Shown one piece after another: positions 45,025 to 50,742 of a DNA stretch of 50,742 bases (position 1 is its first letter; the number at the start of each line of letters is the position of its first letter). The DNA comes from an uncultured beta proteobacterium (GTDB lineage Bacteria > Pseudomonadota > Gammaproteobacteria > Burkholderiales > Burkholderiaceae_C). The stretch covers positions 1-50,742 of the forward strand of contig CAIMSP010000085.1 in the NCBI GenBank assembly GCA_903844215.1, given 5' to 3'. The notes under the pieces were generated by a model. The model searched no databases, was not told where the DNA came from, and was given only the letters and a program-made list of their open reading frames with translations. Both the position numbers and the translations under genes were made by a program.

Positions 45025-45915
45025 ATGCATCACTCCCAATTCAAAATCGCCGCCTTGATCGCCTTGGCTTCGCCGCTGGCGATGGCGCAAACGCCGCTGA
45101 CGCTGGACAAGGTCAAGGCCAGCGGCAGCATCACCGTGGCCTACCGCGAGGCGTCGATTCCCTTCTCCTACCTGGACGACAAGGCGCAGCCGGTCGGTTT
45201 TGGCTGGGAGATCTGCGGCAAGATCGTGGACCAGGTGAAGAAGGCCACGGGTCGCGCGGACCTGAAGGTTCAGACCCAGGCCGTGACTTCGGCGAACCGC
45301 ATTCCGCTGCTGATGAACGGCACCATTGACATCGAATGCGGCTCCACCACGAACAATTCCGAGCGCGCCAAGCAGGTGGCCTTTGCCACCAATTACTTCT
45401 ACACCGGAACGCGTTTTCTGGTGAAGTCGGGCTCGGGCGTGAAGTCGATTGAAGACCTCAAGGGCAAGACGGTCGTGTCCACCACCGGCACCACCAACTA
45501 CAAGATCATCCGCAATCTGAGCGAGGAAAAGAAGCTCGGCATCGACCTGATCGGTGCCAAGGACCATCCCGAATCGCAGTTGCTGGTGCAGACCGGGCGC
45601 GCCCTGGCCTTTGGCATGGACGACATCCTGTTGTACGGTCTGAAGGCCAGCTCGGCCAATCCGGCAGATTTCGCCGTGGTGGGCGAGGCGATCCAGGTCG
45701 AGCCCTACGCCATCATGCTGCGTCGCGACGACCCGGCCTTCAAGAAGCTGGTGGACGACACCTTGGCGGGCCTCATCAAGAGCGGCGACTTCGACAAGCT
45801 CTACAAGAAGTGGTTCCAGTCGCCCATCCCACCCAAGGGCATCAACCTGAGCGCGCCCATGAGCAAGGAACTGATCGACAACATGAAGGCGCTGTCGGAC
45901 AAGCCGGCAACCTGA
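45025..45915 (+). CDS. gltI: Glutamate/aspartate ABC transporter periplasmic binding protein
   Basis: A 296-residue amino-acid binding protein (SBP_bac_3). ATG 45025 with AAGGA upstream gives the signal peptide HHSQFKIAALIALASPLAMA. Hallmarks are SITVAYREASIPFSYLDDKAQPVGFGWEICGKIVDQV, LLMNGTIDIECGSTTNNSERAKQVAFA, GKTVVSTTGTTNYKIIRNL and AFGMDDILLYGL. These match GltI/DEBP proteins, whose ligands are glutamate and aspartate. It is first in a gltI-J-K-L operon and follows a sigma-54-like promoter, so nitrogen-responsive expression is likely. Confidence 0.94.
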   Translation: MHHSQFKIAALIALASPLAMAQTPLTLDKVKASGSITVAYREASIPFSYLDDKAQPVGFGWEICGKIVDQVKKATGRADLKVQTQAVTSANRIPLLMNGTIDIECGSTTNNSERAKQVAFATNYFYTGTRFLVKSGSGVKSIEDLKGKTVVSTTGTTNYKIIRNLSEEKKLGIDLIGAKDHPESQLLVQTGRALAFGMDDILLYGLKASSANPADFAVVGEAIQVEPYAIMLRRDDPAFKKLVDDTLAGLIKSGDFDKLYKKWFQSPIPPKGINLSAPMSKELIDNMKALSDKPAT

Positions 45916-45928
45916 GCGCGGCCTGAGC

Positions 45929-46633
45929 ATGCATTGGGAGTGGCAGGTCTTCCTCCAGCCCACAGGAGGCGGCCAGACCTATCTGCGCTGGCTCATGTCG
46001 GCCTGGGGCTGGACGCTGTCGGTGGCGGCGTGTTCGCTGGTCGTGGCGCTGCTCTTGGGCACGCTCATGGGCATCGTGCGCACCACGCCGAGTCGCGCAC
46101 TGGTGTTTCTGGGCAACGCCTGGACCGAGCTGTTTCGCAATATTCCGCTGCTGGTTCAGGTGTTCCTCTGGTACCACGTCATTCCCTCGCTGTGCACCAG
46201 CCTGCGCGCGCTGCCCAGCTTTGTGCTGGTGGTGTTGGCGCTGGGCTTCTTCACCTCGGCGCGCATTTCCGAACAGGTCAAGGCCGGCATCCAGGCGCTG
46301 CCCATGGGCCAGCGCCATGCCGGCCTGGCGCTGGGCTTGACCCTGGCGCAGACCTACCGCTACGTGCTGCTGCCGATGGCGTTTCGCATCGTCATTCCGC
46401 CGCTCACCAGCGAGGCCATGAACATCATCAAGAACTCGTCCGTGGCCTTTGCCGTGAGCATTGCCGAGCTCACCATGTTCGCGCTGCAGGCACAGGAGGA
46501 GACGGCGCGTGGCATCGAGATTTATCTGGCGGTGACGGGCCTGTATTTCATCTCGGCCTTCGCCGTGAACCGCGCCGCGCTGGCGCTTGAGAGCCGGGTG
46601 CAGGTGCCGGGCCTGCTGCTGGGCGGCAAATGA
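45929..46633 (+). CDS. gltJ: Glutamate/aspartate ABC transporter permease
   Basis: A 234-residue HisM-family inner-membrane permease. It begins HWEWQVFLQPTGGGQTYLRW, typical of GltJ. The family features LFRNIPLLVQVFLWYHVIP, ARISEQVKAGIQALPMGQRHAGLALGLT and YVLLPMAFRIVIPPLTSEAMNIIKNSSVAF (EAA loop and downstream) are clear. It lies 13 bp after gltI and overlaps gltK by 4 bp. Confidence 0.94.
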   Translation: MHWEWQVFLQPTGGGQTYLRWLMSAWGWTLSVAACSLVVALLLGTLMGIVRTTPSRALVFLGNAWTELFRNIPLLVQVFLWYHVIPSLCTSLRALPSFVLVVLALGFFTSARISEQVKAGIQALPMGQRHAGLALGLTLAQTYRYVLLPMAFRIVIPPLTSEAMNIIKNSSVAFAVSIAELTMFALQAQEETARGIEIYLAVTGLYFISAFAVNRAALALESRVQVPGLLLGGK

Positions 46634-47298
46634 TGGAACTCGATTTTTCCTTCTTCAGCTGGAACGTCGTCACGAATCTGGTGCTCAAGGGCATGGCCTT
46701 TTCGGTGCAGCTCACGCTCATCGCCATGAGCGGCGGCATCGCCCTGGGCACGCTGCTGGCGCTGATGCGCCTGTCGGGCAAGAAGTGGCTGGTGGCCCCG
46801 GCGGCGGCCTACGTGAACACGCTGCGCTCGATTCCGCTGGTGATGGTGATTCTGTGGTTCTTCCTGCTGATCCCGCTGCTCACGGGTCGGCCCATGGGAG
46901 CCGAGGTCTCGGCCATCATCACCTTCACGGTGTTCGAGGCCGCCTACTACGCCGAGATCATGCGCGCGGGCATCCAGTCCGTGCCCAAGGGCCAGGTCAA
47001 CGCCGGTTACGCCATGGGCATGCGTTATGGCCAGGTGATGCAACTGGTGGTGCTGCCGCAGGCGTTTCGCAACATGCTGCCGGTGCTGTTGACGCAAACC
47101 GTGGTGCTGTTCCAGGACACCTCGCTGGTCTATGCCATCGGCGCCTACGACCTGCTCAAGGGCTTCGAGGTCGCGGGCAAAAATTTCAACCGGCCGGTAG
47201 AGACCTACCTGGTCGCCGCCGTGGTCTATTTCGTGATCTGCTTTAGCCTGTCGATGCTGGTGCGTCAACTGCAAAAGAAGATCGCCATCATTCGTTGA
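46630..47298 (+). CDS. gltK: Glutamate/aspartate ABC transporter permease
   Basis: A 222-residue permease that pairs with GltJ. It begins [20 protein letters not shown] and shows [24 protein letters not shown] and [27 protein letters not shown], then [35 protein letters not shown]. The start is one of two adjacent ATG codons overlapping the gltJ stop. An ATPase gene follows 17 bp later. Confidence 0.94.
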   Translation: MMELDFSFFSWNVVTNLVLKGMAFSVQLTLIAMSGGIALGTLLALMRLSGKKWLVAPAAAYVNTLRSIPLVMVILWFFLLIPLLTGRPMGAEVSAIITFTVFEAAYYAEIMRAGIQSVPKGQVNAGYAMGMRYGQVMQLVVLPQAFRNMLPVLLTQTVVLFQDTSLVYAIGAYDLLKGFEVAGKNFNRPVETYLVAAVVYFVICFSLSMLVRQLQKKIAIIR

Positions 47299-47315
47299 GT
47301 TGCCGAGAACACCCC

Positions 47316-48050
47316 ATGATCGAGATCAAAGACCTGTCCAAGTGGTATGGCGACTTCCAGGTGCTGGACCATTGCAGCACGCACATCACCAAGGGCGAGG
47401 TGGTGGTGGTGTGCGGCCCTTCGGGTTCGGGCAAGTCCACGCTCATCAAGTGCGTGAATGCGCTCGAGCCGTTTCAACAGGGCGAGGTCGTGGTTGACGG
47501 CATCCGCCTGTCCGACCCGAAAACCGATCTGCCCAAACTGCGCTCGCGCGTGGGCATGGTGTTTCAGCACTTCGAGCTGTTCCCGCACCTGAACGTGCGC
47601 GACAACCTGACGCTGGCGCAGATCAAGGTGCTGGGGCGCAGCCCGGATGACGCCATGGCGCGCGGCCTGAAGATGCTCGAGCGCGTCGGGCTGACGGCGC
47701 ACAAGGACAAGTTTCCGGGCCAGCTGTCGGGCGGTCAGCAGCAGCGCGTGGCCATCGCCCGCGCGCTGGCGATGGACCCGATCGTGATGCTGTTTGACGA
47801 GCCCACATCGGCGCTGGACCCCGAGATGGTGGGCGAGGTGCTGGACGTGATGGTCAAGCTTGTGGGTGACGGCATGACCATGATGTGCGTCACGCACGAG
47901 ATGGGTTTTGCCAAAAAGGTCAGCCACCGCGTGATCTTCATGGATGGCGGCAAGATCGTCGAAGACTGCACGCGCGGCGAGTTCTTTGGCAACTCGGACG
48001 CGCGCTCGTCCCGCGCCAAGGAATTCCTCTCCAAGATACTGCAGCACTGA
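47316..48050 (+). CDS. gltL: Glutamate/aspartate ABC transporter ATP-binding protein
   Basis: A 244-residue polar amino-acid ATPase. ATG 47316 ([20 protein letters not shown]) is chosen over the slightly longer frame. Walker A is [19 protein letters not shown], the signature is [17 protein letters not shown], and Walker B is [23 protein letters not shown], with H-loop [12 protein letters not shown]. All are intact. It closes the gltIJKL operon; the next gene starts 3 bp after its stop and may be cotranscribed. Confidence 0.95.
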   Translation: MIEIKDLSKWYGDFQVLDHCSTHITKGEVVVVCGPSGSGKSTLIKCVNALEPFQQGEVVVDGIRLSDPKTDLPKLRSRVGMVFQHFELFPHLNVRDNLTLAQIKVLGRSPDDAMARGLKMLERVGLTAHKDKFPGQLSGGQQQRVAIARALAMDPIVMLFDEPTSALDPEMVGEVLDVMVKLVGDGMTMMCVTHEMGFAKKVSHRVIFMDGGKIVEDCTRGEFFGNSDARSSRAKEFLSKILQH

Positions 48051-48053
48051 TCC

Positions 48054-49052
48054 ATGAGTCATTCACAAACGCCGCTGAAATTTCTCGGCGCAGGCTGGTT
48101 TGCCTGCGTCATGGGCCTGTGCGGTCTGGCCCTGGCCTGGCACCGCGCGACGCCGCTGATGGGCGACATGGCCGAGGCTGCGGCGCTGATCCTGGGCCTG
48201 CTGGCCGCTGGGGTGTTCGTGCTGCTGCTCGGCCTTTACCTGCTGCGCCGTCAGCGTTACCCGCAGGCCGCGCTGGAAGACTTCCGGCACCCGGTGCGCC
48301 ATCCCATGGTCGCGGCCCTGCCCATCTCCTTGCTGCTGCTCGCCGCCGTGGCCGTGGCGCTGAGCGGGCCGAGCCTGCTGGCGCGCTGCCTGTGGCTGCT
48401 GGGCGCGGTCTGGCAATTCGCCGTGACGCTGTGGGTGCTCAAGCGCTGGCTCAGCGGCAACGGCAACGGCGGGTTGAACTGGGCCGGCGTCACGCCCGCC
48501 CTGATCCTGTCGGTGGTGGGCAACGTGCTGGTGCCGTTGGCGGGCCTGCCCCTGGGTTACAGCGCCTGGTCGGCGGCGCAGTTTGGCGTCGGGCTGTTCT
48601 TCTGGCCGGTGGTGCTGTTGCTGCTGTTCGTGCGCATCGCCGTCCACGGCATGTGGTCCGAGCGCCTGCTGCCTTCGACCTTCATCACCATCGCGCCACC
48701 GGCGGCAGCGGGACTGGTGGCGCTGCAATGGGGCGCGTCGGCGCTGCTGGGCTGGATGGCCTGGGGCGTGGCGTTGTTCTTTTTGCTTTGGTCGGCCTCG
48801 GTGTTGCGCCGCGCGCTGGCGCAGCCGCTGTCCATCGTGTTCTGGGCGCTGTCGTTTCCCCTGACGGCCTTTTGCGCCTTGACGCTGCGCCTGGGGCAAG
48901 AAGGCCCGGCCTGGTTTCAAGCCCTCAGCATGCTGCTGCTGGCCTTGAGTTCGCTGGTGGTGGCCGCGCTCGCCCTGGCCACGCTCAAGGGCCTGCGCAG
49001 CGGCAGCCTGCTGGCGCCGGAGACGCTGCCGCTGACGAGCGCGACGCTTTGA
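48054..49052 (+). CDS. SLAC1/TDT-family (TehA-like) membrane transporter
   Basis: A 332-residue protein with about ten hydrophobic segments. It begins LKFLGAGWFACVMGLCGLALAWHRATP, as in the tellurite-resistance/dicarboxylate transporter and SLAC1 anion-channel family. LEDFRHPVRHPMVAALPISLLLLA and LPSTFITIAPPAAAGLVAL are characteristic family stretches. It probably moves small anions or dicarboxylates across the inner membrane. It starts 3 bp after gltL, so it may belong to the same transcript. Confidence 0.85.
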   Translation: MSHSQTPLKFLGAGWFACVMGLCGLALAWHRATPLMGDMAEAAALILGLLAAGVFVLLLGLYLLRRQRYPQAALEDFRHPVRHPMVAALPISLLLLAAVAVALSGPSLLARCLWLLGAVWQFAVTLWVLKRWLSGNGNGGLNWAGVTPALILSVVGNVLVPLAGLPLGYSAWSAAQFGVGLFFWPVVLLLLFVRIAVHGMWSERLLPSTFITIAPPAAAGLVALQWGASALLGWMAWGVALFFLLWSASVLRRALAQPLSIVFWALSFPLTAFCALTLRLGQEGPAWFQALSMLLLALSSLVVAALALATLKGLRSGSLLAPETLPLTSATL

Positions 49053-49068
49053 ACCACTGGGGACCGCT

Positions 49069-49545
49069 ATGTTTTACGCCACCCTGAAAATTGCCCACCT
49101 GCTGGCCGTCATCGTCTGGCTCGGCGGCATGGTGTTTGCCCACTTCTTTCTGCGTCCGGCCGTGGCCGCGCTCGCGCCACCCGAGCGCGTGACGCTGATG
49201 CACGCCGTGCTGGGCCGCTTCTTCAAGGCCGTGCTATGGGCCGCCAGCGCGGTGCTGCTCAGCGGCGTCTGGATGATAGGGCGTGTCACCCGGCAGACGG
49301 TGCAGACCGCAGGCCACTTCACGTTGCCGCTGGAATGGCTGCTGATGGCGGCTTTGGGCTTGGTGATGATGGGCATCTTTGGCGCCATCCGCTTGGCCCT
49401 GTACCCGCGCCTGACGCGCGCCGTCGCGGCCGCCGACTGGCCCGCCGGCGCCGCCGTGCTGAGCCGCATTCGCCACGCGGTGGCGCTGAACCTGGTGTTG
49501 GGAGTCGCGATCGTGGTGCTGACGTTGGCCGGCGTGTCGAGCTAG
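49069..49545 (+). CDS. CopD-like integral membrane protein
   Basis: A 158-residue protein with four hydrophobic segments. It begins FYATLKIAHLLAVIVWLGGMVFAHFFLRPAV, where the early His and the WxGGMxF pattern match the CopD/DUF2269-like family of small membrane proteins. A second His lies in LMHAVLGRFFKAVLW. It may bind haem or copper; the sequence alone does not decide. It follows the TDT gene by 16 bp and is probably the last gene of that run. Confidence 0.8.
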   Translation: MFYATLKIAHLLAVIVWLGGMVFAHFFLRPAVAALAPPERVTLMHAVLGRFFKAVLWAASAVLLSGVWMIGRVTRQTVQTAGHFTLPLEWLLMAALGLVMMGIFGAIRLALYPRLTRAVAAADWPAGAAVLSRIRHAVALNLVLGVAIVVLTLAGVSS

Positions 49546-49742
49546 AAAACCGACACTTCGGGCCCGTCGAGCAGCGGCTGCGTTCCGCATAATCTGGGCA
49601 AGCAGAGGCAACATGACAAGCCATCCCGTGGCCGGGTGGCCGCCAGTGTGGCGCAGTTCACGCGCAAGAATGCCGCCAACCGGTTCAGGCCGGGGTGGAA
49701 AACTCATGGACTCGATCAAGACCGTGAAAAGCAATAGCGGCT

Positions 49743-49802
49743 TTGAGTTGGTCACCTGGCTTGTGCTAAAGTAGATACGGTTTCATAGATACTTTCAGGA
49801 GG
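49743..49802 (+). promoter_or_regulatory. vapBC promoter with paired TAGATAC repeats and strong ribosome site
   Basis: TTGAGT (49743-49748) and TAAAGT (49767-49772, with a TG two bases upstream) form a -35/-10 candidate with an 18-bp spacer. Two direct TAGATAC copies (49772-49778 and 49786-49792, 14 bp apart) overlap and follow the -10 box and could bind the antitoxin. AGGAGG at 49797-49802 lies 5 nt before the ATG. The rest of the gap from 49546 shows no gene. Confidence 0.5.
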
Positions 49803-49807
49803 CCGTC

Positions 49808-50110
49808 ATGCTCACCATTGCCAAAGTATTCACCAACGGCCACAGCCAGGCGATACGTTTGCCCAAGGCGTTTCGTGTGAACGTCCAGGAAATGTGGATT
49901 GCCAAAAACGAGGTGACGGGTGAAATCACCCTCAAGCCAAAGGACGATGACCAGCGCAAGAGAAATCTTGAGGAACTATTTCGACTGATTGCAGAGAATC
50001 CCTCCACGGAAGACTTTATTCCGGAGCGTGTCATCGAAGAATCGCGCAACCCGTTTGAGGAGTGGGCCGAGCCACTTCCCGCCAAACCCACCAAAAAAGG
50101 CAGGGCGTGA
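49808..50110 (+). CDS. vapB: VapB-type antitoxin (AbrB/SpoVT fold)
   Basis: A 100-residue antitoxin. The N-terminal 45 residues are a SpoVT/AbrB DNA-binding domain: LTIAKVFTNGHSQAIRLPKAFRVNVQEM and GEITLKPK. The C-terminal part is acidic then proline/lysine-rich (FEEWAEPLPAKPTKKGRA), suited to wrap the toxin. AGGAGG precedes the start. Its TGA overlaps the toxin ATG by one base. It would neutralise VapC and repress the operon. Confidence 0.92.
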   Translation: MLTIAKVFTNGHSQAIRLPKAFRVNVQEMWIAKNEVTGEITLKPKDDDQRKRNLEELFRLIAENPSTEDFIPERVIEESRNPFEEWAEPLPAKPTKKGRA

Positions 50111-50514
50111 TGCGGTATTTGCTGGACACGAATACGCTCAGCTACTTCATCAAGGGAGTCAATCCGGCACTGATGCGACATATGGCCAGAGCCACGCAGG
50201 CCAAAACTATTGTGACGTCGGCCATTTGCCGCGCAGAGATGCGCTACGGTCAAGCCCTGATGTCCGCCAATGACAAGCGTCGTGTCCCGATTGATTTACT
50301 GCTACTTGAGTTGCCCGTCCTGCCGTGGACCGCAGCAGCCGCAGATTGCTATGGAGAAATCAGGGCGATATTCAAGCGCCAGGGCACTCCTATCGGCGAA
50401 ATGGACACCCAAATTGCAGCCCATGCGTTGGCCGAAAAACTGATTCTGGTCACCCACAACACCCGCCACTTTGAGCGCGTGCCCGGCCTGAAACTTGAAG
50501 ACTGGGTGGCTTGA
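50110..50514 (+). CDS. vapC: VapC-type PIN-domain ribonuclease toxin
   Basis: A 134-residue PIN-domain toxin that cuts specific RNAs (tRNA or rRNA in known cases). ATG 50110 overlaps the vapB stop; the longer frame starts inside vapB. The acidic metal ligands are visible: Asp in LLDTNTLSYF near the N-terminus, Glu in ICRAEMRYG, Asp in GEMDTQIAAHAL, and the C-terminal LVTHNTRHFERVPGLKLEDW. GEMDTQIAAHALAEKLILVTHN is typical of the VapC/FitB class. Confidence 0.94.
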   Translation: MRYLLDTNTLSYFIKGVNPALMRHMARATQAKTIVTSAICRAEMRYGQALMSANDKRRVPIDLLLLELPVLPWTAAAADCYGEIRAIFKRQGTPIGEMDTQIAAHALAEKLILVTHNTRHFERVPGLKLEDWVA

Positions 50515-50645
50515 ATATGACAGCGTGTTCTGCCGGATGAGCAGCACGCAACTGCGCGCCGACCTGCAATCCGCGCTGCAAACTAGTACTCCAACCCAGA
50601 AATATCGAAACATGAAAGCGCGCCTTCGCACCCATGCCCTTGTTG

Positions 50646-50685
50646 CAAATGCTCGACATAGCCACCGCTATGTCTGCGCTTTGCG
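50646..50685. other. Palindromic hairpin downstream of vapC
   Basis: GACATAGC (50656-50663) and GCTATGTC (50668-50675) are perfect reverse complements around CACC. Outer arms GCAAA (50646-50650) and TTTGC (50681-50685) also pair. No T-tract follows, so it is more likely a repeat hairpin than a terminator. The rest of 50515-50742 shows no supported gene. Confidence 0.5.
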
Positions 50686-50742
50686 CCTAGGCCTGAGCGC
50701 GAATCCATCACTTTCATTTTGTTCTTTTACTTCTGTGTCGGA

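Overview
The window reads as chromosome of a betaproteobacterium in Burkholderiales, probably Comamonadaceae. The grounds are high GC with strong G/C third-position bias, urt/ure gene content and order, livGF-type transporters, and facing hairpin repeats of a kind I associate with that family. No rRNA or tRNA gene, CRISPR array or intact insertion sequence was seen.

Layout: (1) 1-4285, plus strand: a branched-chain amino-acid/amide type ABC transporter (livG 3' end, livF, binding protein, livH, livM). (2) 4295-11396, minus strand: urtA-B-C-D-E and ureD, a urea uptake operon with a repeat-filled 552-bp gap between urtD and urtE. A near-perfect sigma-54 promoter and an NtrC-like site lie upstream of urtA. 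(3) 11782-16763, plus strand: ureA-B-C, then an antisense Doc/AbrB toxin-antitoxin pair, then ureE-F-G. Parts 1-3 together take up urea or amides and hydrolyse urea to ammonia. (4) 16949-25674: an AT-richer secreted ankyrin-like protein, an S9D glutamyl-endopeptidase-like enzyme, a XamI-type restriction-modification pair, and a trimethylamine-dehydrogenase-family flavoenzyme whose substrate pocket differs from TMADH. (5) 25870-34192, minus strand: five signalling genes (PAS histidine kinase, HD-GYP response regulator, FIST sensor, 1171-residue hybrid kinase, free HPt protein).

(6) 34352-37412: a small cupin and an SsuABC-like ABC transporter with a possible sigma-54 promoter. (7) 37502-40071: a small secreted protein and Rep helicase. 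(8) 40072-43976: a scrambled accessory zone with a small membrane protein, a HicB-like remnant, a duplicated scrap of an AEC transporter gene fused to an IS110 fragment, and a low-GC secreted beta-helix protein. (9) 43866-49545, plus strand: AEC transporter, gltI-J-K-L with a sigma-54-like promoter, a SLAC1/TDT-type transporter and a CopD-like membrane protein. (10) 49808-50514: a vapBC toxin-antitoxin operon.

The common thread is nitrogen scavenging: three uptake operons carry -24/-12 type promoter sequences. It is interrupted by defence, addiction and mobile debris. The least explained pieces are the FIST-hybrid kinase-HPt-HD-GYP cassette, the duplicated ureA start region with its upstream mini-ORF, and the toxin-antitoxin pair lodged inside the urease genes. 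I did not find a system I can firmly call undescribed.
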